Shown here piece by piece: positions 26,389 through 36,027 of a DNA stretch of 50,748 nt; within the stretch, counting starts at the first letter, position 1, and the number at the start of each line of letters is the position of its first letter. The DNA is from Gammaproteobacteria bacterium (lineage in GTDB: Bacteria > Pseudomonadota > Gammaproteobacteria > UBA6429 > Thiohalophilaceae). The stretch is from contig JAPHTF010000016.1 in the NCBI GenBank assembly GCA_026197095.1, positions 1-50,748 of the forward strand. Direction: 5' to 3'. The notes under the pieces were generated by a model that saw only the letters and a list, made by a program, of their open reading frames with translations, was not told the DNA's origin and ran no database searches. The translations under genes and the position numbers were made by a program.

Positions 26389-28332
26389 ATGAAACTTGCA
26401 CTTGCATCACGTATAAATAGCGCTCTTATTATTCTTTTTGTATTTCTCATGGTAACCGTTGGTATCTGGGGCTGGATACAAATGGAAAAACCCTATGCTT
26501 ATAACCGCGAATATCAACAAATACAAAACATCGTTAATCTTGATATCAGAATTACGCTGGAACGTTATTTACGCTCGGGTAATGCAACCTTGTTACTGGA
26601 GGCTGAAAACCATCTGAATAAACTGTCACAGATAAATGTCGACTGGCTGCCACAGGACGCGACAAGCAAAATAAAAAAGAGTACCTCAGACGTGCTACAT
26701 GCGTTACAGAACGTACGTGCAGCAGGAAAACTTTCAGCCAACCCACAGGGCTTGCTGGTCAATAATGAACGCGATCGTATTTCCGATATTTCATTATTAA
26801 AATCCTATATTAACAATGACACAAAAAACATATCCACTTTAAAAGACAAATACCGGAACCATATTATTGATCTGGCAATGGGCATGCAGAACATCGCCTA
26901 TTACCGCCAGCGCTATATTGAAACCAGTAATACAAAATTAAAAACCGCCTTGTTAAATGAAAATAAAGTGTTCAGTAATACTTTAGATGCATTAAATAAA
27001 CTTCCACGCCTGGGTATTTTTACTGCAGTGGATAAAGGTGATGATTTCGCTGATGAAGAAAAAACAGAAAAAGGACAGGAAATAATTGATAGCCTTATTT
27101 CACTTACCCGGCGTTATGAAAAAGAACTGGCTAACACAACCAATATTTACCAACGTATAAGAGAAAGCCAGCAGAACCTGTCAGCAGCGATTTCTTCACT
27201 TAATAATGAGATTACAGTGTATGCCACTGAAGTAGATGCGATTAAAGATCGTATTTCGAGGGATGTAAAACTGTTAGTCTCACTGTTTGTACTGCTTACT
27301 ATTTTCGCCATTGTTATTTCATTTGTTTTGCAAAACAAGATCATCAATTTCCTGCAGCAACTGGTTCCTTTTCTTAAAGGCATGACCACGGGTAATTTCA
27401 AAACGAACCTGATAAGCACTTCTCGTTTTAGCGAAGTGAATTCTGTCACTACCTCGGCTAACCAGCTTCGTCATTACCTTGCAGAAACAATTGAAAAACT
27501 CCAGCTCGAAGCAAGCCAGATATTAAGTACCAGCAACAAGGTACAGTGGGCGATTGACCAGGCCACGGATTTGGCCAACCAGCAAAATATTGAGACCGAG
27601 CAGGTTTCAAGCTCCATTCAACAAATGTCACAGTCGTTCAGTGATGTCGCAGCAAGCGCTGTGCATGCTTCGGACGCCGCAAATGAGGCGAACGATGCCG
27701 TTCAAAATGCCAATACCGAGTTGCAGCTTTCAAATAACAATATCGAGCAACTCTCTTCCGATATTCTCTCGCTGGTACAGTTAATGAACCACCTCGAAGA
27801 AGGTAGTAATAATGTACAGACCGTACTGGACGTGATTCAAAGTATCGCAGAACAAACCAACTTATTGGCGCTGAATGCTGCCATCGAAGCGGCTCGTGCT
27901 GGTGAGCAAGGTCGTGGCTTTGCAGTGGTCGCAGACGAAGTGCGGCAACTCGCACAGCGCACGGCAGATTCCACCCTGGAAATCAGGCACATCGTGGAAA
28001 GCTTAACCAACATCGCCTCCGAAGCAGCCACTAGCGTCAAACGTCACAGTACAGCCGCGGGAGTATGTGTGCAAAGCACCCAGCAAGCACAGCAAGCGTT
28101 ATTACCCGTCGTCAGTTCGGTACAAATTATTAACGAGATGAATGCCGGCATCGCGGCAGCAACAGAGGAGCAGTCTACCGTGGCCGCCGGCGTGGTGGAG
28201 AATTCCAGGGTGATTAAGCAAAGTGCTGAAGATGTCAGTGTGAATCTCGTCATGGTGCGTGATTCAAGTGACAGTTTGTCCCAGGTCAGTCAGAGTTTAA
28301 ACCAGCTGGTAGCGCAACTAAAAGCTGGATAA
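26389..28332 (+). CDS. Methyl-accepting chemotaxis protein
   Basis: 647 aa transmembrane chemoreceptor. Helix 1 at about 8-30, a ~255-residue largely helical periplasmic sensor domain (about 31-290), helix 2 at about 291-314 ([21 protein letters not shown]), a HAMP linker (about 315-370), then the signalling domain. The hairpin tip is [37 protein letters not shown] (about 484-520). No C-terminal CheR-docking pentapeptide. No che genes are nearby, so it feeds a pathway encoded elsewhere. A Pho box upstream suggests induction by phosphate limitation; the ligand is unknown. Confidence 0.92.
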   Translation: MKLALASRINSALIILFVFLMVTVGIWGWIQMEKPYAYNREYQQIQNIVNLDIRITLERYLRSGNATLLLEAENHLNKLSQINVDWLPQDATSKIKKSTSDVLHALQNVRAAGKLSANPQGLLVNNERDRISDISLLKSYINNDTKNISTLKDKYRNHIIDLAMGMQNIAYYRQRYIETSNTKLKTALLNENKVFSNTLDALNKLPRLGIFTAVDKGDDFADEEKTEKGQEIIDSLISLTRRYEKELANTTNIYQRIRESQQNLSAAISSLNNEITVYATEVDAIKDRISRDVKLLVSLFVLLTIFAIVISFVLQNKIINFLQQLVPFLKGMTTGNFKTNLISTSRFSEVNSVTTSANQLRHYLAETIEKLQLEASQILSTSNKVQWAIDQATDLANQQNIETEQVSSSIQQMSQSFSDVAASAVHASDAANEANDAVQNANTELQLSNNNIEQLSSDILSLVQLMNHLEEGSNNVQTVLDVIQSIAEQTNLLALNAAIEAARAGEQGRGFAVVADEVRQLAQRTADSTLEIRHIVESLTNIASEAATSVKRHSTAAGVCVQSTQQAQQALLPVVSSVQIINEMNAGIAAATEEQSTVAAGVVENSRVIKQSAEDVSVNLVMVRDSSDSLSQVSQSLNQLVAQLKAG

Positions 28333-28430
28333 TGCTCTAAACGCCTGGCCACTAATCCCGCAAAGCCTTTATTTAATCCTGCCCAACTCTGGGCTAAGAT
28401 ACAGACTTGCTTGCTTAGATGAGGCCAGGT

Positions 28431-28829
28431 ATGAAAGATAAACCGTTAACCATCGGCGTTTTAGCCAAAACGGCCAAGGTAAATATCGAGACTGTCCGTT
28501 ATTATCAGCGATTTGGCATTATCGATGAACCGCCTAAACCCGCAGATGGCTATCGTATCTACCCGGCGGAGACGATTGATCGTATTCGGTTTATCAAGCG
28601 AGCGCAGCAACTGGGTTTTAGCTTGAAGGAAATTGCTGAATTATTAGAGTTAGGCGACGGCCATTGTGATGATGTTCGGTTACGTGCCGAAGAAAAACAG
28701 GCGCACATCGATGCGCAAATTAAAGACTTGAGGATGCTACGCGGGACACTGGATAAGCTAATTAAAGCATGCCAATCTGGCAGTGACACCGCCCATTGCC
28801 CAATTGTGGATACACTTACAGGGAAATAA
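28431..28829 (+). CDS. merR: Mercury-responsive regulator MerR
   Basis: 132 aa from the chosen ATG. MerR HTH at about 7-45 (TIGVLAKTAKVNIETVRYYQRFGII) and dimerisation helix. The three Hg(II)-binding Cys of Tn21/Tn501 MerR are kept with exact spacing: C79, C114, C123. Start at 28431 has GAGG 6 nt upstream; the ATG at 28419 does not. Unusually it points the same way as merTPA rather than diverging, and the mer operator lies after it. Confidence 0.93.
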   Translation: MKDKPLTIGVLAKTAKVNIETVRYYQRFGIIDEPPKPADGYRIYPAETIDRIRFIKRAQQLGFSLKEIAELLELGDGHCDDVRLRAEEKQAHIDAQIKDLRMLRGTLDKLIKACQSGSDTAHCPIVDTLTGK

Positions 28830-28905
28830 ATCAATCATATCAATCACTTATTCATAAATACTTAAAATAATTATTTTTTTTCTGACTAATTTTAGATCTT
28901 TTTAC

Positions 28906-28936
28906 TTGACTCTGTACCTATGTACGGCATTTAAGC
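28906..28936 (+). promoter_or_regulatory. MerR-controlled mer promoter and operator
   Basis: -35 TTGACT (28906-28911) and -10 TTAAGC (28931-28936) are separated by 19 bp, the over-long spacer typical of MerR-activated promoters. The dyad CTGTAC-CTAT-GTACGG sits between them, close to the Tn501 merO. merT starts 34 bp later. Confidence 0.85.
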
Positions 28937-28970
28937 TCCTTAGTAATTCAAGATAACTGGAGCAAACAAG

Positions 28971-29336
28971 ATGGTAAATTCCTCCTCTACCAACAGCCGC
29001 ACAGTCACAAGCGTCATCGCTGCAACACTGGCTGCCATTGGTGCATCGCTTTGCTGTATAGGGCCACTGGTACTTCTGACATTGGGAATCGGCGGTACCT
29101 GGATCAGCAACCTTGCAGCACTGGAGCCCTATCGCCCCGTATTTATTGGCATCACTCTTTTTTTCCTATTCCTCGCTTTTCGCAAACTTTACCTGGTTCC
29201 TCGTCAATGTGCGCCAGATGCTGCCTGTGTGATACCCAGTACCTTGCGTAACCAGCGGATTATATTTTGGGTCGTCTCAGTGTTGTTAATCGCATTACTG
29301 ACCTTTCCGTACTACGGCTTGGCATTTTTTGAATGA
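28971..29336 (+). CDS. merT: Mercuric ion transporter MerT
   Basis: 121 aa inner-membrane protein with three helices. Vicinal Cys pair C28-C29 in the first helix (GASLCCIGPLVLL) and the cytoplasmic pair C80/C86 (RQCAPDAAC) match MerT. It takes Hg(II) from MerP and passes it to MerA. First gene after the mer operator; merP follows 51 nt later. Confidence 0.95.
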   Translation: MVNSSSTNSRTVTSVIAATLAAIGASLCCIGPLVLLTLGIGGTWISNLAALEPYRPVFIGITLFFLFLAFRKLYLVPRQCAPDAACVIPSTLRNQRIIFWVVSVLLIALLTFPYYGLAFFE

Positions 29337-29387
29337 GCCGCTCTTTTTGAATAAATAGTGAAATCGATAACTATCTGGAGTAACCAA

Positions 29388-29681
29388 ATGAATCGCAACC
29401 TTATATTTTCAGCCCTCATGCTGCTTGGCGCACTGTTAACACCCTTCTTAGCATCTGCGGCAGAAACTAAAACAGTTACCTTAGATGTGCCTGGCATGAC
29501 ATGTAAATTCTGCCCCATCACCATTCGTAAAGCACTGGAAAAAGTACCAGGGGTGATCGATGCAAAATCCGATTATGAAACGAAGTCAGCAACAGTGACA
29601 TTCGATCCTGACAAGACAAATATTGAGGCACTTACCAAGGCAACGGAAAATGCAGGCTATCCTTCTGTGCTCAAAAAATAG
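29388..29681 (+). CDS. merP: Periplasmic mercuric ion-binding protein MerP
   Basis: 97 aa: signal peptide (about 1-24, ending FLASA) and one HMA domain with the Hg-binding motif GMTCKFC (C39, C42). Start at 29388 is chosen for its GGAG ribosome site; an in-frame ATG 30 nt earlier lacks one and would misplace the signal peptide. It scavenges Hg(II) in the periplasm for MerT. Confidence 0.95.
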   Translation: MNRNLIFSALMLLGALLTPFLASAAETKTVTLDVPGMTCKFCPITIRKALEKVPGVIDAKSDYETKSATVTFDPDKTNIEALTKATENAGYPSVLKK

Positions 29682-29688
29682 GTCATAG

Positions 29689-31329
<1,641 letters not shown>

Positions 31330-31361
31330 CTTATAAACAGTCCATATTTGAGGAAAATAAA

Positions 31362-31796
31362 ATGAGCGATTGTTGTAGTTCCAGCTGTGATAGCCAAAGT
31401 AATGATAACAAATCATCACCTCGTAAATTGGCCTGCCCGGAAAACCAGCTTAAATATGTCCAGGTACCGGTTAAAACCATGCTGCATCATCTAAAGGAAC
31501 CCTGGAAGTATTACTTTAAAGATCAGGCGTATTATTTTTGTACAGACACAGACTGTGATGTGGCTTATTTTGCAGAAGATGGTTCAGTCATTAATAAAAC
31601 AGAGCTAAGAACAGCACTCGCTGGAACCGAAAAATATGAAGATAAGGTGATCTGTTTTTGCTTTGGCGTTACTTTACAAGATGCAAAAGCAAATCCCGGT
31701 ATAAAAGCATTTGTCATGCAGCACACGAAGCTTGGGACTTGTGACTGCGAAACCCGCAACCCGTCCGGACACTGTTGTTTAAAAAATTTTCCATAA
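31362..31796 (+). CDS. CopZ-like iron-sulfur metallochaperone-type protein
   Basis: 144 aa, Cys-rich throughout. N-terminus MSDCCSSSC, central CTDTDCDVAYF, then ICFCFGV and the tail CDCETRNPSGHCC. The arrangement matches the N-terminal [2Fe-2S]/Zn domain of Archaeoglobus CopZ; no HMA domain is fused here. Start at 31362 has GAGGA upstream; the longer frame to 31317 would overlap merA. It closes the mer operon in the same direction. A role in delivering metal or electrons to MerA or in soft-metal buffering is inferred. Confidence 0.78.
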   Translation: MSDCCSSSCDSQSNDNKSSPRKLACPENQLKYVQVPVKTMLHHLKEPWKYYFKDQAYYFCTDTDCDVAYFAEDGSVINKTELRTALAGTEKYEDKVICFCFGVTLQDAKANPGIKAFVMQHTKLGTCDCETRNPSGHCCLKNFP

Positions 31797-31805
31797 TTCA
31801 TAGTA

Positions 31806-31823
31806 CTGTCACATCTTTGTCAA
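31806..31823 (+). promoter_or_regulatory. Pho box upstream of the PhoX-like gene
   Basis: CTGTCAC-ATCT-TTGTCAA: the 7-4-7 layout with one mismatch in the first half and two in the second. -10 TAATAC at 31831-31836, 7 nt downstream as at pstC. It begins 10 bp after the stop of the mer operon. Confidence 0.8.
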
Positions 31824-31897
31824 ACCAACTTAATACTTCAACCTCATAGTTCACCCAGCACTTAAAACCGTTAACTTATTTAAAGGGACTCTGGACT

Positions 31898-33220
31898 ATG
31901 CTAAATAAAAAGCTTAATAAAAAAGCTACTGCACTTGCTGTAGCAACATCATTGCTTATTTCTTATGCTGCTTTTGCAGATGGTCATAAACATAAAACAT
32001 TTAATTTTAAAGAACTCGATAGTTCAGCAAATGCGGCTGACTGGAATGTGGAAAAACCCTGGAAATTACCAAAAGGGTTTACACAAACGGTCGTCTCTGA
32101 TGAATCAGACTTAAATATCTACGATGCGGGTCGTGATGACTGGAATGATATGAACGTAGTCAATGAAACCGGTCCACAGGCTGGTCGTTTCATGTACCGT
32201 ACTCATGAAGTACGTGGTGTACCTGAAGGTGGCGCGATTTCAGTTATTGATTTAAAAACAGGTAAAACAAAAATTCTGGCACAGGATTTATCCTGGACTG
32301 CGTTAGATGGTATTCGCTGGACGCCATGGGGCACTTTAGTCACTGCTGAAGAAACAACAGGTGGTCGTTTTCTGGAAATTGAATTGAATGAAGACATGAT
32401 GTCAGTAAAAGCGATACATGATCGTCCTGAAGTAGGCCGTCTGGCTCATGAAGGCATCGACATCGATGCAGAAGGTAATGTCTATATCGTTGATGAACAT
32501 CGTGGCCGCTCTTCAGGTTGTAATGGTGTTGTACCTTGTGGTGGTGGCATTTATAAATTTGTACCGGAAACATATGGTGATTTATCACGTGGTTCACTTT
32601 ACGTATTGAAAGTGAATGGTGCTGATGGTCTTGGCCAGGGTGAATGGGCTGGCCCAATTGATCCATTAACGGCTCGTGAATCAGGCTCAGCAGCAGGTGG
32701 TCAAAGTTACCAACGTCCTGAAGATGTCGAAATTATTGGTGATAATCTTTATGTTGCTATTACTGAAGGTCCACGCGATGTAGCAACTGCAAATGGTTCA
32801 TTAACTTTCAAGAGTGAACTTTATGAAGGCCGCGTTATTGCTGTTAACATGAAAAACATGAAAGTTTCTAACTTCGTTAAACCTGGCATGAATGTTCCTG
32901 TTGAAATCGGCAAGCCGGGTGAAGAAGGCCACCAAACAGGTTTCGATAGTATTGATAACCTTGCTGAAGCACCAAACGGTGATTTAATCATGATTGAAGA
33001 TAACAAACCTTCAGATATCTGGTTTGCTTCAACTAAAACCAACGAGTTTGGCGCTTCTAAAAAGGTAAAACTGTTTGCTTCATTAACGGATCCAGAAGCT
33101 GAAGGTACAGGTATTTACTTTAGCCCTACCGATCCCAAAACGTTATATGTAAATATCCAGCATTCTGCAGCAGAAGATGGTGATGGTACCTGGGCTATCA
33201 CACGCAAACATGATAAGTAA
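31898..33220 (+). CDS. Secreted PhoX/DUF839-family phosphatase-like protein
   Basis: 440 aa with a Sec-type signal peptide (about 1-27, ending YAAFA), not the twin-arginine signal of classical PhoX, and shorter than classical PhoX. Beta-propeller DUF839 motifs: RTHEV, LVTAEETTGGR, LAHEGIDIDAEGNVYIVDE, YQRPEDVEI and a Cys-containing loop SSGCNGVVPCGGG. PhoX enzymes are Fe/Ca-dependent extracellular alkaline phosphatases. The Pho box upstream supports a phosphate-scavenging role. A terminator follows. Phosphatase activity is inferred. Confidence 0.82.
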   Translation: MLNKKLNKKATALAVATSLLISYAAFADGHKHKTFNFKELDSSANAADWNVEKPWKLPKGFTQTVVSDESDLNIYDAGRDDWNDMNVVNETGPQAGRFMYRTHEVRGVPEGGAISVIDLKTGKTKILAQDLSWTALDGIRWTPWGTLVTAEETTGGRFLEIELNEDMMSVKAIHDRPEVGRLAHEGIDIDAEGNVYIVDEHRGRSSGCNGVVPCGGGIYKFVPETYGDLSRGSLYVLKVNGADGLGQGEWAGPIDPLTARESGSAAGGQSYQRPEDVEIIGDNLYVAITEGPRDVATANGSLTFKSELYEGRVIAVNMKNMKVSNFVKPGMNVPVEIGKPGEEGHQTGFDSIDNLAEAPNGDLIMIEDNKPSDIWFASTKTNEFGASKKVKLFASLTDPEAEGTGIYFSPTDPKTLYVNIQHSAAEDGDGTWAITRKHDK

Positions 33221-33248
33221 CACTTAAATATCATTTTTGTTAAAAATA

Positions 33249-33279
33249 AAAAAGGGATACGATTTTCGTATCCCTTTTT
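33249..33279 (+). terminator. Rho-independent terminator after the PhoX-like gene
   Basis: 14-bp perfect stem (AAAAAGGGATACGA / TCGTATCCCTTTTT) with loop TTT, 28 bp after the stop and ending in a T-run. Confidence 0.93.
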
Positions 33280-33342
33280 GCTTATTACTATGTGTAAAAT
33301 TGTAGTAAAATCACATTAATTTTATTCACAGAAAGTTAAATT

Positions 33343-33960
33343 ATGATTGATGCAATATCTGCTTTAAAACAACTCCAGCAAGGAAACCAGCGTTTTGTTT
33401 CGGGAAACCGAAAAGGTAACGTCATGTTAGAGCATAATGACCTTACTTCTGGACAAGAACCTTTTGCCATTATTCTGGGTTGTTCAGATTCTCGTGTGCC
33501 CGCTGAAATTGTTTTTGATCAGGGTTTAGGTGATTTATTTGTTATTCGTGTTGCAGGCAATATTGTTGCCCCGTCACAAATTGGTAGTGTTGAATTCGCC
33601 GCTGCTCAGTTTAAAACGCGATTAGTGGTGGTATTAGGGCATTCTTTCTGTGGTGCAATTTGTGCCACGATTGATGAAATGAAAAATCCTTCTGATAAAA
33701 AATCAATCAATATTAGTGCTATTGTCGATCGTATCCAGCCTTCGATTGAACCTTTTAGATCCACCGATGTATGGAATAACCGGGAAATGCTTATTCATGA
33801 ATCAATGAGGGCAAATGTCCGCGCCTCAGTCAACCAGCTTCGACATGGTTCAGCCGTTCTGGAAGAACTCATTGCAAATGAAGGCTTGCTTATTGTTGGT
33901 GCAGAATATTGTCTGCAAACGGGTACAGTGACATTTTTTGATCACGTTCCAAAAGAATAA
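33343..33960 (+). CDS. Beta-class carbonic anhydrase
   Basis: 205 aa zinc enzyme interconverting CO2 and bicarbonate. Zn ligands C47 (GCSDSRVPAE), H100 and C103 (LGHSFCGAI), with the D49/R51 dyad. Probably cytoplasmic: no signal peptide. It stands alone between the PhoX-like gene, which has its own terminator, and a convergent minus-strand gene, with which it shares a terminator. Confidence 0.93.
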   Translation: MIDAISALKQLQQGNQRFVSGNRKGNVMLEHNDLTSGQEPFAIILGCSDSRVPAEIVFDQGLGDLFVIRVAGNIVAPSQIGSVEFAAAQFKTRLVVVLGHSFCGAICATIDEMKNPSDKKSINISAIVDRIQPSIEPFRSTDVWNNREMLIHESMRANVRASVNQLRHGSAVLEELIANEGLLIVGAEYCLQTGTVTFFDHVPKE

Positions 33961-33987
33961 AATTAGCCTAAACTATTAAGCTAATTT
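33960..33987. terminator. Shared terminator overlapping the end of the convergent gene
   Basis: AAATTAGC / GCTAATTT stem (8 bp) with a 12-nt loop and T-run for the carbonic anhydrase. Its right arm and loop lie inside the last codons of the minus-strand gene ending at 33968. Confidence 0.7.
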
Positions 33988-34336
33988 TTTCTTTCAGCAT
34001 AGTCATAGAATCACATTCATTAATGTCATCTGCATCAAGAGCCACTTCGAGTTGAGTGCCACTTCTAAAAAATACTGTTGGGTAGGTATAATCCGTTAGT
34101 TGATATTTTTTCTCAAACTCATCCCGATGTAAAAATTCACATTCTGCACCAAGCTGCTCAATAAACTCTTTCCATTCATCACGCTCACTAAAATACGAAT
34201 GGGAAATAGCGCAAAGGTTGCATGAGTATGTAGATGGTGAAAATACCTTATGCGCAATATCAGTTAAGGTATTAAACATGCCGCTATCCGCGTTATAAAC
34301 AAAAACGAGGTGTTTAACATTCGGCTGTTTAGTCAT
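33968..34336 (-). CDS. Conserved protein of unknown function
   Basis: 122 aa, no signal peptide or membrane helix. Distinct region YNADSGMFNTLTDIAHKVFSPSTYSCNLCAISHSYF with a CNLC motif, then EWKEFIEQL and HRDEFEKKY. The N-terminal LVFVYNADSG strand looks like the start of an alpha/beta fold. I do not recognise a function. It overlaps the upstream small membrane protein gene by 8 nt and ends the arsenosugar-type gene run. Confidence 0.75.
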   Translation of the reverse strand: MTKQPNVKHLVFVYNADSGMFNTLTDIAHKVFSPSTYSCNLCAISHSYFSERDEWKEFIEQLGAECEFLHRDEFEKKYQLTDYTYPTVFFRSGTQLEVALDADDINECDSMTMLKEKISLIV

Positions 34337-34577
34337 TTCCCTGTTTTTTTCCTGTCAGGCTCATCTTATAAAAGTGACGTATGGTTTTAAGACCCAATAT
34401 TATCCAGGGAGTACCATGCATAAACAAATCAAAAATATCTATTGGCTTAGAGAGGTTACCGTCTGCTAACATTTTCAACTTTTCCCAGACGTGCGGTTCA
34501 GGCGCAAATGGGGCTAAACCCAGCAATAGTGAAATAATAATTAATGTTGAGAATGGGATTTTATCTAACCAATTCAT
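34329..34577 (-). CDS. Small membrane protein of unknown function
   Basis: 82 aa with one clear N-terminal helix (about 9-25, STLIIISLLLGLAPF) and a second hydrophobic stretch (about 52-64). Motif APFAPEPHVWEKLKMLADG, then IDIFDLFMHGTPW. Proteins of this type are conserved and sometimes labelled as RND transporters in databases, but it is far too short for that. It overlaps the next gene and follows the glycosyltransferase gene by 12 nt, so it is part of the operon. Confidence 0.7.
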   Translation of the reverse strand: MNWLDKIPFSTLIIISLLLGLAPFAPEPHVWEKLKMLADGNLSKPIDIFDLFMHGTPWIILGLKTIRHFYKMSLTGKKQGND

Positions 34578-34589
34578 GCACTCTTTCCT

Positions 34590-35213
34590 TTAAATAATTT
34601 CATTTAATAATTCTTTATTACGGTAGAGATCTTCAGGTCGATCAATATCCTGCAGTATATCTAATTCCTGATAAGACCAGGGCAAATCATTTAACACTTT
34701 TTTTGTCTGTTCCAGTACGGCATTACTCCCCCATGAAAACCCCGTAAACAAATCGGGGGAAAATTTTCTCAAGCCTAATAAAACATATCCGCCATCAGTG
34801 GCCGGGCCAATCACCGCATCAACATTGTCCAAAGCGTTTATCGCCAGTGTAACGTATTCCTCGTTGATGGCCGGACAATCTGTTCCAATAATAATTACCT
34901 TGTCATAAGTCTGTAAGGCAATAGAAAATGAAAAAGCCATGCGTTCACCTAAATCATCGCCTTGCTGATCACTAAGTGAAACAGGAAAACGGTTTTCACA
35001 ATCCAGAAAAAACAAGGTATTTCGATTAGGTGTGCAGCAAAGTTCGGTATCAACATCAGTAAACTTCTCTGATAATGCTAATGTATTGAGTAACATCGTT
35101 TTATGCAGCTTTAAGGATTGTTCCTGAGAAAAATCTGGCTGCAGGCGTGTCTTTACTTCACCCAATACTGGTGACCTGGTAAATACTAACAATTTAATCG
35201 AATTTTTTTTCAT
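34590..35213 (-). CDS. TIGR04282-type (DUF2064) arsenosugar-cluster glycosyltransferase
   Basis: 207 aa nucleotide-sugar transferase-like fold. LLVFTRSPVLGEVKTRLQP (N-terminal nucleotide-binding loop), GDDLGERM, IIGTDCPAI and GPATDGGYVLLGL mark the DUF2064/TIGR04282 family. That family is named for its co-occurrence with ArsS and the partner TIGR04283 enzyme, which is the next gene upstream (8 nt). A role in adding a sugar or sugar nucleotide in arsenosugar synthesis is inferred from context. Confidence 0.88.
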   Translation of the reverse strand: MKKNSIKLLVFTRSPVLGEVKTRLQPDFSQEQSLKLHKTMLLNTLALSEKFTDVDTELCCTPNRNTLFFLDCENRFPVSLSDQQGDDLGERMAFSFSIALQTYDKVIIIGTDCPAINEEYVTLAINALDNVDAVIGPATDGGYVLLGLRKFSPDLFTGFSWGSNAVLEQTKKVLNDLPWSYQELDILQDIDRPEDLYRNKELLNEII

Positions 35214-35221
35214 TTTTCACT

Positions 35222-35896
35222 TTATTTATACTGTGAAACGAGTTTATCTGCACTTATGCCAAGCCAGTATAAAAACCGCAATCGCCACATGAGCAGAATT
35301 GTTGACAAGATACCATTTTTTTCCCAGCGGCGGCTTGAAGTGGTTAACGTTTCTTTAATACATACCGATCGCGACTGGGCTCTTAATTTTTTACTGATAT
35401 CAATATCTTCCATTAATGGAATATTTGAATAGCCACCTACGTCATCAAAAATTTTTCGTTTAATAAAAATACCCTGATCACCCGTTGCAATACTGCTTAA
35501 GCAAGATCGGAAATTAATCATTTTTTCAATAATTCGAAACATATAATGTAAACCGGAAAGTTTTATATTAAACCGTCCCCAGTCTTTATTTTGTTCATTT
35601 AAATTAAACTGGATATTTTTAATTGCGTTTTCAGAAATCACGCTATCGGCATGTAAGAACCACAAAATATCCCCACTGGCTTGCACAGCACCTTTATTCA
35701 TTTGTACTGCTCGACCGGGGTCAGACTGAATGACTTTATCGGCTAGTAATGTAGATACGGCGATAGTCTGGTCTTCACTTCCACCATCAACCACGATAAC
35801 TTCGTGACCTTGCTGTCGAGACACCTGCAGTTGTTGCAGTAAGTTCTTGATTGAACTTTCTTCATTTAATGCAGGAATGATAATTGAAACAAACAT
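35222..35896 (-). CDS. TIGR04283-type family 2 glycosyltransferase
   Basis: 224 aa GT-A fold transferase. N-terminus MFVSIIIPALNEESSI, then VIVVDGGSEDQT and the DxD-like LHADS. C-terminal VCIKETLTTSSRRWEKNGI. Start at 35896 gives the canonical N-terminus; the frame also opens to 35923 without a better ribosome site. Characteristic partner of the TIGR04282 enzyme in arsenosugar clusters. Separated from arsS by a hairpin repeat of about 80 bp. Confidence 0.88.
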   Translation of the reverse strand: MFVSIIIPALNEESSIKNLLQQLQVSRQQGHEVIVVDGGSEDQTIAVSTLLADKVIQSDPGRAVQMNKGAVQASGDILWFLHADSVISENAIKNIQFNLNEQNKDWGRFNIKLSGLHYMFRIIEKMINFRSCLSSIATGDQGIFIKRKIFDDVGGYSNIPLMEDIDISKKLRAQSRSVCIKETLTTSSRRWEKNGILSTILLMWRLRFLYWLGISADKLVSQYK

Positions 35897-35930
35897 TGTT
35901 CTCACTAGTACTTTATGTGGCAACCATCAT

Positions 35931-36013
35931 GAGATTGCTTCGCTCACTTTGTTTACTCGCAATGACGGAGAGAACGCGTCATTGCGAGCCGTGTTTTATG
36001 GCGAAGCAATCTC
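35931..36013. repeat. MITE-like nested inverted repeat between arsS and glycosyltransferase
   Basis: Outer arms GAGATTGCTTCGC (35931-35943) and GCGAAGCAATCTC (36001-36013) are perfect 13-bp inverted repeats. Inner arms CTCGCAATGACG (35956-35967) and CGTCATTGCGAG (35977-35988) are perfect over 12 bp. The whole folds into one long hairpin. Similar GAGATTGCTTCGC...CGCAATGACG elements are scattered in many bacterial genomes. Only one copy is in this window. Confidence 0.85.
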
Positions 36014-36027
36014 AAGCTACGAAGAGT

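Noticed and set aside
33300-33342. Pho box before the carbonic anhydrase gene
   Set aside because: The AT-rich sequence has no 7-4-7 TGTCAT-type repeat.
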